Position numbers and translations under genes: made by a program. DNA of 64,000 bases from the NCBI GenBank assembly GCA_030052745.1, contig JANBVO010000012.1, forward strand, positions 124,001 to 188,000, read 5' to 3'. The notes beneath the pieces were generated by a model, which had not been told where the DNA came from, searched no databases, and worked only from the letters and a program-made list of their open reading frames with translations. How positions within the stretch are numbered: the first letter of the stretch is position 1; each line of letters opens with the position of its first letter. Below are positions 21,628 to 32,949 of the stretch, piece by piece. The stretch is from Pleurostoma richardsiae (Eukaryota > Ascomycota > Sordariomycetes > Calosphaeriales > Pleurostomataceae).

Positions 21628-23292
21628 CTGCCGACCGGTTATGGAGGTTGAATGAAGACTGCCCTTTGAATGAGCAATATGGGCTCCTGTGCCACCGCTG
21701 GCATTGCATAGGCGTTATGGCACTATGCATATATCGATACTTCAAGCGCGACTCGGATCGGTCATGGGGAATCTTCCACGTTGATCGTGTGTCGGACGTT
21801 GAGAGGCACTACAGATTCGAACTAGCTTCGGTACCGCAACACGCAGCAACTTTCTACTCTCGTTTCCCGGACCACGGCAGCCTCTGGATTGAGGTTGGCG
21901 AGGACCCAGCAAATGCAAGCTGCGTTTTGGAGAGAAGCTTGATAAGAGCAGCGCCGACTGGACACGACACGATACCAAAATCACGAAGGAGAAGCACAGA
22001 GATATCTGGCCTGGCGAGGAGGCAAAATAAACGGAGGCCAGGGAGAACGGGCATGGACACTGTTTGTTGATATACGACCAACTGTTTGTCACATACGTTT
22101 TGAGGATCACTTACAGCCAAGTGACCAAGCAAGTACTTTGCAGACCCTCTCGAGAAGAAAGGGTATCTTCACAAGAAAGCTACATAGTGAGGTAGTCGAA
22201 TTAATGCCAATCAGTCAAAAGAGATAAAAACGTAATTCCAACTTCTTCGAACTTTTAAGCGCCCGCTTGAACCAAATCCACTACTCCTTGAGTTGCTGCT
22301 CAAGTCTTACCTGTAGTCTGCCACGGAGCAGAAACCGACGTCCTGCAGCTCGCCCGGTCTCCCGCAAGGTCTGCCAGGATCATCGTAGATCATCCCCACA
22401 AGCCGATGGGATGACGACAACCCCAGCATCGTTCAAGTCTGCAAGCGCCGATCAGTCGGGAGTTAGCGCCGCCTGGCGGACCTCCTCAGCCGGATCTGCT
22501 GAGTTTGACTGGAGTCGCTGAACCCTTACGTCGTGTTTCTTGGTTCTTCAAACCTTTAGCATCGCATGTGGCTTGTACCCGCGGAAGTGACGATGCCTCT
22601 TCTGGTGGCCTCGGCGTTAGATGTACGTCGCTCGGAGCAAAGCAGAGACTTGTCGATGGGAGTGGAGAAAGTGTGGGAGTTTTGAGGCTCAGGCACCTGG
22701 TGGCAGATCTCTCTGAACTGAATGCTTCATAAGCACCAGTCCCAGTCCCAAGTCGATCGTCGCATCACGGCGACGCTGACGTTTTTATTCTGAGATACCG
22801 GGTACGTCGGGAGCGAGGAAGGGGATCTACGATTTCGGTCTTGCCGTGGCATCTGCTTGAAGTCTGTCGCCCACTCTCCGGAATATCACCGAGCACTCGT
22901 GTACTGCATTCTTCTCATACTAGGACTCTAGGTGCTCAGCGTGGGTTTTGCCCATTACCCATGAGCCTGGACGTGGAGTATCTCTTGAGTATACTTTACA
23001 TGGGACGCGCACTCATGCTCCCTTATCCACCACATCTACCCGTAGCGCACACCTCCCGGGAGTCACCCTCGGGTGCCGAATGAGAACCGCTCCAGGGGGC
23101 ACAGAATCCAAATGGTCACTGGGGATGCCGTGTGCGATTGTACATTCAGTTAATATATACGTTATGGAATATCCACATGAGAATAGAAGATGAGTGCTCT
23201 GTCGAGTCCCGTACGTCTCTTTGAGCTATCTGCCCACCGCCCATCATAGGAAGGGAGAAATGAAGCAGTGATCCAAAGCAGTGTGTTGTCCC
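21628..23292. other. Intergenic, no supported gene
   Basis: Between two convergent 3' ends, the open frames are short and overlap on both strands. None has a domain, signal peptide or splice partner that I can recognise. Confidence 0.5.
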
Positions 23293-24917
23293 TCACGACG
23301 GGCACCCAGAGGAAGGGAAGTTGCAGCTGCCCCCCTTCCCGCCGCCGGTGATCGAGACGCCCGAGTACGTGAAGTCCGAGCAGCTCCCGTCCCCGCAGAG
23401 GATGTAGTAGTTGTACGCCGACGAGCCCGTCGCCGTGCCCGTCACGTCGACGAAGTGCACGCCGGCGATGGTGACGCCGTTGGTCGGGTCGCCCGTGGGC
23501 CCGCCGTTGAGGTAGTCCTGCTGGACGTCGATGCCGTAGTCGGTGATGCCCGACAGCGTGATGTTCTGGTACGTGACGTCGCTGATCGCGCCGGTGGTGC
23601 CCGAGTTGGTCTTGATGCGGCAGCCGTTCTGCGAGTCGACGACCTGCGAGTTGGAGAAGGTCACCCCGGCCACCGTGTTGTTGCTCTTGCCGCCCACGGA
23701 GCCGATGCTCAGCCCGTGCCCGCCGTAGCAGTACAGGTTGTTGACGGTGATGCGGCTGCCCGAGGTGACGGCCACACAGTCGTCCTGGTTGTGCACGCTG
23801 ATGGAGTCAAGGGTTACGCCGTCGCACGAGCTGATGTCGAAGCCGTCGCTGTTGTGGGCCGCGGGGTCGCCGTCGCTCTTGCTGTTGGCCGCGTCGCCGG
23901 CCGAGTTGTCCAGCGTTAGGCCCGAGATGGTCAGGTCCTGGCTGCTGGTGATCTGGAAGCAGTGGACGGGCCAGTTCTGGATGTTGAGGTTGGTGATCTT
24001 GGCGTTGACCGTCTTCTTGACCACGATGAAGTGGTCGGGCCTGTGTGACATGTCAGCCTCCCTCCGAGTCTAGGACGGCTTCGAGCAACGCTCGCACAGA
24101 ATGAGCGGCACTTACTTCGCTCCACCGCCATTAGAGCCCTCACCATCCCAGTAGGCCTGTCCGTTGCCATCAATGACGTGGCCCGCAGCACCGGTAATGG
24201 TAATATCCGTCCCGGAGATCACAATAGGGTCAAAGTCATCATCCGCTGTGGTACCAAAAGACTATAAGACATGTATGTTAGCTGGGGGGCAACTGTCCAA
24301 GGGGCTCATCGGCAACTGACGGTCGTTCCAGCAAAGATGACAGCTGCGCCAGTCTGGAGCTTCTGGAGGTCGATGGTGCTAGACGGAGGCGCCGAGATGT
24401 TTGATAGGATAATGTTGCTGCACGAATTGACAGCAGATGATATGGAAGCATAGGCAGTCACCGTGCAAGTCGTGCCTCCGTTTCCTACGGCGGCAACGGT
24501 AGATATCGTCTTGGTAGGCGACGTTGTGGTTGCAACTTTGACAACTGACGTGCTCAGGGTTGTGGCTTGCTATATGTATCTCATATCAGTGTGTGGCCCA
24601 CGGATCCATTGGGATGCTGCGCTTACCGCTGTCGTGGTTGTGGGAGTGGCAGCCGGCGTAGACGATGCTGCCGAGCCCCCGGTAATGTAACAGCTACACG
24701 CACTCGAGAACTTCTTGGACTTGTATCCACAGATCGAGGCAAAGGGGGTTGGGAAGCCCGTAGTCTCCGTGACGACGCTCTTGGTGTAAGTGGCGCAGAA
24801 GCCGGCGATCTGTGCCGAGGAGGTCACGAAAGCACCGGCACAGGGGTCACTGTCCGGGTTTGAGCATGCCAGCGCGCAGGACGCCAGCGCGGCAGTTGTG
24901 AGAAGGGAAAGCTTCAT
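23293..24917 (-). CDS. Secreted endopolygalacturonase (GH28) with N-terminal Cys-rich module
   Basis: Four exons on the minus strand (24917-24627, 24569-24321, 24261-24116, 24040-23293) give 477 residues. The joined frame is continuous through all junctions. The protein starts with a signal peptide ([17 protein letters not shown]), then a cysteine-rich module ([11 protein letters not shown]...SACSCY, about residues 18-80), a Thr/Ser/Ala linker, and the GH28 beta-helix. All four GH28 catalytic motifs are present: NSD (about 292-294), DD after NQ (315-316), GHG (about 337) and RIK (370-372). The enzyme hydrolyses internal galacturonic acid linkages of pectin outside the cell. The extra N-terminal module is not needed for the GH28 fold; it may aid binding or stability, which is inference. 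The promoter holds carbon-repressor-type sites. Confidence 0.95.
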
Positions 24918-26183
24918 GGTGGAATGACAGGTGGAAGTTTGCGATGAGGCGAAGGGAATGAAATATTCACTGGCCGGTGCAATACCAGCTTGTCACCGGA
25001 CCCGTGAGGTTGGATAACGAAAGGCAATGAGGTTCGGCTGGATCCCAGCATCCAAGACTTCACGAAGGCTGTACAGGATCGCAGTACTTATAACGGATGC
25101 ACTTAAGATCTGCCATGGCCAGGCCTTCCGGTAGCCGATCTCGTCAGCCCATCTACCTACCGGGAGCATCAGGCGTGAGGACACGCGTGCTATTCGACCC
25201 ATCGTCCTTGATGGCCATCGGGCCCGGCCAGCATTGGTGGATAATCCACGCAGAAGCAAGCCATTGCGATGGAGATTCAAATCACTCGGACTGTCCCTGA
25301 CCGGGGCTGACCCGATCGGTCTTACACCGGTGCGCGGAACGGCATATTAGGGGGCTGCCGTGGAGTGAAGCCCCTTGGCACCTACACTGATCGCTCTGGG
25401 AAAAGCTTGACTTCTCGAACGCTGGGATGTTTCGGACGAATTGCGGGTGGAGACCGAAAACGCGATGAAGGGGTTGATCGTAAGATGAAGCATCTGGGGC
25501 CGTCGGGGCCCGGTGATTGGCGGAGGAATTGTCGGGGGCTCCCTGCCCGCGCAAACGGTATCATGCACGTGGCCCAGCGGGGGTATCATCGGGGCTCCCT
25601 GCCGGCCGGGTGTCGATCTCGGTAGGCGGCCGACCTGCCATCCATCCCAAGGAGGAGATCCCTGGGTCGCGAGTGACCCAATTGGTTGTCGTGGCGAGCC
25701 GATTCTGCCTTCTCGGGACGCTCCGTACCATCAAAGGCCACCAATGGTAGCGACGGCATTCATCCGTGGGCAGTTCGGATGCTACCTCGCTCTAGCATCT
25801 ACAGTGCAATACCTTATGTGATCCTTGTTGGAGTCAGTGACAATGTCAGGTCCCGGAAGTGGCCAAAAGAGCTTTGTTGAGGCGGTAAGAAGACTGTTCG
25901 GTTAGGGAACAAGCGTCGACATGCATCGAGCTTGTCACTTGTCGGTTGGGTCAATGTGAGTTCTATTTCCTACATTTATCTCGAATCATTACATGCGCGG
26001 GAGCCCCTATTGCACACAGCGGCAATGATCCAGCCAGGGGCGATATCGAGACGGACAGGGACCCGTCAAATGGATCTGGTCGTCATTCTCAAACGGCTAC
26101 CTCCGTCTCTCGTCATTGCCGTACCCGGAGAAGAAAAAGAGAAAGCTATGTCCGGCCACGTTCCTGGGAAGATGGACGATCAG
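24918..26183. other. Intergenic, pectinase promoter side
   Basis: No gene is supported. The plus-strand frame at 25932-26351 lies partly opposite the open tail that follows ubp2 and looks less protein-like than that strand. Confidence 0.45.
25301..25582. promoter_or_regulatory. CreA-type SYGGRG sites upstream of the polygalacturonase
   Basis: CCGGGG (25301-25306), CTGGGG (25494-25499) and GCGGGG (25577-25582) match the SYGGRG consensus of the fungal carbon catabolite repressor CreA, and an inverted CCAAT lies near 25516. They sit about 380-670 bases upstream of the pectinase start. The motif is short and common, so this is only suggestive. Confidence 0.3.
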
Positions 26184-26477
26184 TCAGTAAGCCACTTCCG
26201 TCTTGGTCGAGCCAAGCCGCCGAATCTTGCCGGGAATGTCCATGATCTCGGTGACGAGACGACTGCGGTTCCCTCCATCCCCGCCCTCCTTGGGCTTGTA
26301 TCGTTCGATGAAGCGGATGAAGACATTGACGAGGTGGCATCCGACTTCTGACTCTGACATGAAGTCAGACTCGGTCCAGCTTGCTAAATCCCATCGCAGC
26401 TCCTCTTCGATCGGGGGCAGTATGTGGACCCTGCGCTTCCGCTGGCGATAGGACGTTCTCTTCCTGTCGCGCGCAGC
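26184..26477 (-). other. 97-codon open tail in frame after the ubp2 stop
   Basis: Reading on in the ubp2 frame past its TAG (26480-26478) gives 97 sense codons before TGA at 26186-26184. The encoded stretch looks protein-like: a basic segment (RDRKRTSYRQRKRRVH), then PPIEEELRWDLASW, HLVNVFIRFIERYKP and SRLVTEIMDIPGKIRRLG. There is one internal ATG about 40 codons in. I do not recognise the sequence. It could be a read-through extension, an exon of an unannotated transcript, a remnant of a neighbouring gene, or chance. Confidence 0.4.
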
Positions 26478-29400
26478 CTAAGCGGCGTAGGGAGGCGGAG
26501 CCCCGTTGTTCTCGACGTGCTGGATGAAGGGCACGTCCTGCATCTCCGTGTCCCGAGTTTCCTGATTGACGTCACCTTCTGGCTGATGTCTGCGCGGAAT
26601 CTTCACAAGTGCATCTATATCCTCCTCCCGGACATATGAGATGTAGTATGGATCCGGTGAGCTCCTAAGCTTTTCCAGAACAACGTTGGAATCTGGCTCA
26701 ACCGTCACCCGGGTGTCGTTGTACTGACGCCATACGTTCTGCTCAAAATCGTAGATCCAAACCCAATAGTGGCCGGAGCCGATCTTAGGGCTACCGTGGC
26801 AGATGACCGCATGCAGGTGGTATGTGTGCTGCTTCGTGTCCAAGAACAGATTTTTGAGCTCCTGTTTATACTGAGAATCCAGTTCCTGGCGTTGCTCCTC
26901 CACCTTGCGCGCTGCTTCGGCATCCTCCGATGCGCTCTCGGAGCTACCCGGCTCACTCATGTCAACGTCTTCACGCGTCCTGCCAGGTATCTCATTGACA
27001 GCAACACCGTTGGCAGCCAGTTCTTGCCGCAGTGAGTCGTGCAAAATGGTGAAGTCTTCGTCGTTGTCACCGCTCTCGATGCTGCTCTCGTCCGTGGTCA
27101 ACTCGTAGAGGTCGATCTTCGACTCCTTGTCTGGCACGAGAACCCAGTCGGGGTCTTCGGTGTCGGCCGCATCCGCGCCTCCACTATAGCTGGCGACTGA
27201 TTCAATTCGTCTCTTCAGATTCCAACTGCGAAGACGCTTCTTGTAGAGACTACTTCCCTCTTCACTGTCCATGTAACGGTCAAGGTATAGCACCGGGGGG
27301 ATCTCGATGTGTCCGATATTCTTTGTCCTGTCGTTCTGACTGCGCTGAATATATATGTGAAGAATCTGCGGAGGCTTGACGATTGAAGTGTACTGTTCGA
27401 TGCCGTCTTCCTGGAACTCTTGATCGAAGCTCATGTCAAGGGCCTCGTATATGTCGATGTCCGAGGACCCATTTGGTCCCTTCTTGGCGGGGAATGCCGT
27501 CATCCATCGAGAGGTCTCGAACTTCTGCTTAAAATTGGAAGTCGGCTTGCAGGACGAATCGACGGTCCGGAGATGCTTGACACTGGTCCAGTAGAAGGTA
27601 TCAGTGACCGCGTCGGTTTGCGCGCCAGTAATGGGGTCCGTGCCAGTGGGCTTAATCGCAGCAGACAGATGCTCCAAGATGTTGCCCATCACCTCCTCAA
27701 CGTCCTCTTGAGTCGTGCCGACCGAAGTGTCGTCGTCCAAGGCTGCGGCAATCTTCTCCTCGATCGTTGGCTCTGGGGGACTGACATCGGGAATATTCGC
27801 TTCTGGCTGCTCCGCTTCCTTCTTGCTATCCTCATCCTCGACCAGATCCATGAGCTCATCCGTGCCTATCTCCGAAAGGCTACTGCTTTTTCCAGACGAC
27901 TGTTTGCTCTCCTCGGTCTGTGGCTCGCGGCCGAGCGCGGGTGTGCCCGTATCATCCCCGCTGGGTTTGCAGACGATGCTGACGTAGTTCTGCTCAGGCT
28001 CTTCTTCCGTCTGATTGACCAGTGTTTGCGAGCTCACGTTGCTAGCAGTTTCCGCCTGGTCAGACACTGCGTTGACGGTTACGGTTGGGACTATTGCATC
28101 GTTCCGCTGGGGGAGAGCAGGCGGCGCTGGTGAGCGCCTCGCAGGAAGCGGAGGAGGGGGAGGAAGTTCTGTGCCCTGGGGGACGCTGTCTTCCTGCATC
28201 TGAGCCAGTCTCTTAGACCCGGATTTCGCCAACTCGTCGGACGTTTTTAAAGCTGCTAGTGCTAAGCTCTGTGTGGGTCTGACAGCCTGCTCGCGAGAAG
28301 TTTGCAGTTGTTGGAAGAGGTTTCCAAGTTCCTCGATAACTACAGAGAGGTCCTGTTAGTACGGCTTGTGGGGGCGTGGAGTTAGGATAACGTACATCTC
28401 TGGGATAGATAGGCCTCGCCGCGATCCAGTCGAGAAGCACTACCCGCAAGCCGACGTTCACTGAGACTTGCCTCGGTCGGCTCCAGTCTATAGGCGTTGC
28501 GGTTCAGGACGATATCTCTCACCACATTGACGGTGAAGAAATACTGGAGGATACTATTGAGATAGCAGGTATTGCGAAGATTTATCAGGCCGACCGGGAG
28601 GTCCATTGCGACTCCGGGCTGTTCCTCTGGCGCTACTTGGTAGGCGATCGTCGGACTTGTCAGGCTGGCCTCAATCTCCTCGGCTTTCTGAAGGAGCAGA
28701 ATGTTGTCGTTCATGTGACGGGCGACAACTCTCAGGGCTTCAGCAACGAGCCCTTTATCCTTGCCCTCGTCTTCGGACTGGACAGCACACGAGAGTTAGC
28801 ATCGTCGGCACTCTGGGTGAAAAAGAGCCACTCACATCGTCGACGAGCAGAGAAGCTACTGCGACTATGTAGTCTGGTGGGGATACCAACTGGACACCGA
28901 GGTAGTCCAATGCAGCTTGAACCGGGGCAAAATCGCGCGCGACTTCCATTATGTCCGAGCTGTCTCGCTCTCGACCAAGCTTCATCAAATTATCACGATG
29001 TTTGATCTTTGACTCTTTGTTCGGCGAGGATTGCATATGAACCTGATAGCTGTTGATGATTTGAGAGTCGTCGCAGGTGGGGTCCACGTTGAAATATTTG
29101 TAAGGGCTCCTAGAGCTGCTGTCGTTTTGGCTGTCCAGGGCCTGCTGTGGTAGGTGCTGGATTGGCTGCGTATCCTGCATTGACCGATGCACCGCCATTT
29201 TCACGTTCTCGTCCTCGATAAAATTCCGCAGGTCTGCCGAGGAAATCGTCCGCCCCAGTGTTACGTTTTGCAACGCCTGGAACATTGATTCAATGGACCG
29301 CGGTGCCGTTTGGCTCTGGCAGATGTAAGCATACACCAGGAGTGTCTCGTGCACATCCGGCAGTACACCAAGGGTGTCGAAGTCGCCCGTGTCGTAGCCA

Positions 29401-30674
29401 GAAACCCCCGCTTGGGTACGAGTATAAAACTCAGTACCAAGGATACGTGCCAGTACTGTCCAGGGCAATCTCGCATCACCTTGCCTGTTGATGCTCAGGT
29501 CAAGCCATGCAATCTCCCTGATGAGGTTCTTCTCGCACAGCGACGCGACCTCGATGAAGATGTTTTCGTACCAGCCCCTCCTCGAGCTCGGCAGGGTAGG
29601 CGCGTCAGTGTGCGGGTCGTCCAGACGCGGCGTGAAGTAGTATTCATCGCCCGCCTCGTCTGAACGCTTCTCGAACTCCATGATCTCGAACAGCGCCTCG
29701 AGATCACCGCTGAAACATATCTGGAAGATTTTGTTCCTTGTCGAGATCTTTCGTGGCGCCTCAAATCGGTCAATGGGAATCGCAATGTGGTTACCATTGC
29801 CATCCTCCTTGAATGCACGAGGATCGACGATATCGGCGACGTACTGAGCGAGATAGCCAGCCGGAAGAAGCCGGGCGAGCTTCTCTGGCTTCTGAAGGAA
29901 CTCCGCAAACCGTGTGGGTTCATTCTCAGCCAAGCGGTCCAGCTTAGCTCTTATATGAGCCCGGTCCGTGAGAAGTGGAATGTACTCGACTGGCAGTCGT
30001 GGCTCGGATACTTCAATGACAATCCGGAGGCAGCAAACCGCCGCAGAGCACTGAAACTCCGTCTTGCTGAGCAGGGGGTTATATCTGGAGCGTTCGGGGG
30101 AACTTTGAGCGTCGACGTGCGATGTACAAACCAGGTGATGCATGAGGTACTCGTCGTTGCAGACGCTACCCGCCGCGAAAATCCTGAACACAATATGGTG
30201 TCTGCAGCTCTGACACCAGAAGGACAGGAGAAAATCGGCGGGCACGCTGCCGGTGTAGGATGAGTGTTGCTCTACCAGCCGAAGGTTATGGCCGCTAGAC
30301 TCTGGAGAAGGGGCAGCGGGACAGTTAAGGATGAGACCCGGCAGGTGGCCGCCATCGGTCAGTTTCCCAGACAAGGCATCTTCAATCCATCTGCATGCCA
30401 AACTTCCTGGATTACATGCGCATCAGTCACTGCTCAGAAGCTGGAAGACGAGATTGACTATACCGGTCTTGCCAAGGTCTCTATGGCGCACCTGCTTGAC
30501 ATCATATTGTCCCTCACCAGGGAAGGTCGGCGCCGGACCATGGGAGCGGAGATGGCTGCCCATTTCCTTCGCGATACGTATGATACGATTAGCAAAGAGT
30601 TTGAAAGGGTTGCTGACATCTGCCGAGCCGTTAGCCTTCTTCGGCCACGCGAAGAAGTCGCGAGCTCGCTTCAT
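26478..30674 (-). CDS. ubp2: Ubiquitin carboxyl-terminal hydrolase Ubp2
   Basis: Four exons are inferred: 30674-30464, 30406-28836, 28777-28396 and 28339-26478, about 1341 residues (yeast Ubp2 is 1272). The N-terminal half carries the zinc-binding-like segment CQSCRHHIVFRI and the long helical region typical of Ubp2 (EAPRKISTRNKIFQ, YKYFNVDPTCDDSQI). The USP catalytic domain has its Cys box NTCYLNSILQYFF (Cys near residue 665) and, after a long acidic and proline-rich insertion, its His box GSGHYWVWIYDF (His near 1245). Ubp2 removes K63-linked ubiquitin chains and counteracts Rsp5 in yeast. Exons 2-4 are secure. Exon 1 is inferred from frame and splice signals (GTATAG donor, CCAG acceptor), with the junction giving DLGKTG-SLAC; the true start could lie elsewhere. 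The stop is TAG and is followed by an open frame. Confidence 0.88.
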
Positions 30675-31616
30675 CCTAGGAGACGCAACCAAGGGAATGC
30701 AACATAAGAGGAGAGGACAGAGAGGATATGCAGGGACCTTCAAAATAAGGAACCAGGGAGGCCTAGGGCTCTAGAGAGGAGGGAGGGCGATGCAGACGGT
30801 GGTGATGATGGGAGCTTGAGGGGTGCGACGAGGAAGAGAGATTTGGAGATGGAAGCAAAACGGAGCAAAACAAATGACACAAGCCCTTTCCTAAAGGACA
30901 CTTGAGGCATCGCGGGTCCTTGACCGGGAAAGAGGCGGCGAGAGGAAGTTGTGCAGCCGCTATCCGGCGCTCGCCTTGAGCCTCCAGATCGAAAAGCGCC
31001 GGACAGTCGGGATGGTGATGAGACGTCATAACCATAGCGAGGGGCAGCAACACAGGCCAAGCTTCAAGCGGAATAGGCTCCTGAACAAGGGATCACTTAC
31101 AAGCCAGAGAACGACGTTTATAAAGTTCGAGAGGCGGATAAGGGGGGCACAAAGATGTCGGGGGTGTCCAGGCAGTCTGATCAAAGGAGAACACTTGGCA
31201 GAAGTCAGGGGGTATTGGCGCTTAAAACAACGAACACGAAGGCTCCAGGCAGCTTCGAAGGTGAAGAGAGTCGTAGTGTGTAGTAATACAGATATTCACA
31301 AATCCCATAACCAACCGCAGGTCTACGTCAGTCAACGCGACAAACGGGTGCATGTGTGGCGGTCCCAATGGCAGTGCTGACGCAGCCTTGTCGCCTTGCG
31401 CAGTCTTTGCCGCCTAGGTACAAAGTTACCCTGTCACGGCTTGGGCCGCTTCGGGGACAAATGATCTTCCGGCTCCAGCCGCGACCTTGGAGCCGAATTA
31501 GCCAATCAGAGTCCTGGCATATCCGGCTCTCTGCGGAGCTATTCGTCTCTCCACAAGCTCAAACCAACGTCGTCGACAAACAAAACAGCTCGAAAGCCCT
31601 CAACGTCCCCCGAAAA
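30675..31616. other. Divergent promoter region between ubp2 and the complex I gene
   Basis: No coding region is supported beyond the inferred first exon of ubp2. Part of the stretch is purine-rich on the plus strand (30710-30860). A CCAAT box lies close to the complex I subunit start. Confidence 0.5.
31502..31508 (+). promoter_or_regulatory. CCAAT box (CCAATCA) upstream of the complex I subunit
   Basis: CCAATCA lies 109-115 bases before the start codon. It matches the CCAATSA site of the fungal HAP/CBC complex, which controls many respiratory genes. The link to this gene is by position only. Confidence 0.5.
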
Positions 31617-32392
31617 ATGGCGCCGTCTGGGGAAGACCAGTACCATCCAGTCGATGCCATCAAGGCAGGCGCCAGCGGCACCCTGGTGCTAGGCGCAGCC
31701 GGCGTGTTCGCCGCAGCTGTGCAGACCTCTCTAGCGAAGCGGAACGTCGGAGCTTGGAGCGTCTTCACGCGCGGCGGCGGAACCATTGCTACTTTTGGTG
31801 AGCCTCTACGGTCCTTCTTTTCTTCGCAGAACCTTGAATAGCATCTGGAGAGTATGCGACTGACGGATTGGTAACATAGCTGCTGCCGGCGGTGTCTACG
31901 AGTTCTCAAAGGCCGTCGCGGCCAACCTCCGCGAAAAGAAGGACGCCTACAACGAGGGTATTGCAGGCTTCCTGGCAGGTTCTATAGTGGGCCTCCGAGG
32001 TATGTAAACGCCTCGTTCACAGTCGTGAGCGGTCTGGACTGACAGTCAATGTAGCTGGGCGGATGCCGGCAATCCTCGGCTGCGGTGCTACGTTCGCAGT
32101 CCTCCTCTCGGCATACGAATACACGGGCGGCAGTCTTCGTGGCTATAGCAGGGATCCTGAGGCCGACGAGTTCGACCGGAAAGAGAAGCTCCGGCTGAAC
32201 AGGAGGAGGCCGATCGAAGAAACGATCGCAGAGGTGGGAGAGGGGAGAGGTAAGTTTTGGAGACTTGGTTGACCGGAAGAGCCACTGTACTGACCAGCGT
32301 CAGCCATCCACCCACCTGGCTACGAGGAGCGGCGCCGCGAGAGGATCAAGGAGAAGTATGGTATCGAGATCAATCCCGTGTCGGCGCAATAA
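31617..32392 (+). CDS. nuo21.3: NADH:ubiquinone oxidoreductase 21.3 kDa subunit (NDUFA11/Tim17-like)
   Basis: Four exons, 31617-31797, 31880-31999, 32055-32249 and 32304-32392, give 194 residues. Each intron interrupts after the first base of an Ala codon. The protein follows the Neurospora 21.3 kDa complex I subunit closely: DAIKAGASGTLVLGAAG, AKRNVGAWSVFTR, GGVYEF, DPEADEFDRKE, NRRRPIEETIAEVGEGR and PGYEERRRERIKEKYGI. It belongs to the Tim17/B14.7 family. The hydrophobic first half contains the predicted membrane segments and the charged C-terminus faces the soluble side. It is an accessory subunit of the membrane arm of mitochondrial complex I. It has no cleavable presequence, as is usual for the family. 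It lies divergent from ubp2 and has a CCAAT box about 110 bases upstream. Confidence 0.95.
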
Positions 32393-32552
32393 AGGAGCTA
32401 TCGATACTGCCTTGTACATATAGACTGGGACCCCGGAATAATTGGGTTCCGCATCCCGTTGAGTGGAATCTAAGTCAACATTTCTTCACTGGCTTTTAGG
32501 GTCCGGCAGGCTTAGGATCAACACGTATTTTTATTGCTTTTCTGCGACCGAA

Positions 32553-32822
32553 ATGCCGGCACAGCAACATCCAGGCGTTCTCAAGTGTATCGCATCACAA
32601 GGTACGTTTTATTCTCGGCAATCGTATGTTACTCCAATGATGATTGGTATAGAGGCTGTTTATGAATTACTTCATGATTCCAAAACTCACCTTACTGTTC
32701 ACCTTTTTTCTGATGGAAACACCACTTTCAGTTATCTTCTAAGTCGCACAGGAGAGAGACACAAGCTAATTGGGAGTTTCATTAGTGCTACCAGCCATAC
32801 ATATGTTCCCTCTCGCGAATGA
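32553..32822 (+). CDS. Small open frame of unusual composition, unknown
   Basis: An 89-codon frame starting MPAQQHPGVLKC lies in the short gap between the complex I gene and msh2. It uses many A/T-ending codons, unlike the G/C-ending neighbours, and the DNA is visibly richer in A and T. The predicted peptide (for example YELLHDSKTHLTVHLFSDG and GERHKLIGSF) looks globular and is not low-complexity, with no signal peptide. The frame stays open upstream to about 32463 without an ATG. I do not recognise it. It could be an orphan gene, a transferred fragment or a relic. Confidence 0.35.
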   Translation: MPAQQHPGVLKCIASQGTFYSRQSYVTPMMIGIEAVYELLHDSKTHLTVHLFSDGNTTFSYLLSRTGERHKLIGSFISATSHTYVPSRE

Positions 32823-32949
32823 TCAAGTCCCCAAGTAGCATTTCCATTCCACGTAGAAATCGATCCCAAACCCTCCCTTGAACACCGATTGCCGATAGGA
32901 CATCAAGTTTGATCACACGCCGCAGCCACGAACCCGCTCCTCTCTAGTA

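Noticed and set aside
23281-23919. 212-codon plus-strand frame opposite the pectinase
   Set aside because: Composition is almost only Val, Ala, Arg, Asp and Gly, which is the antisense image of GH28 codons.
25932-26351. Plus-strand frame of 139 codons between pectinase and ubp2
   Set aside because: Its second half lies opposite the more protein-like tail after ubp2, and it has no motif of its own.
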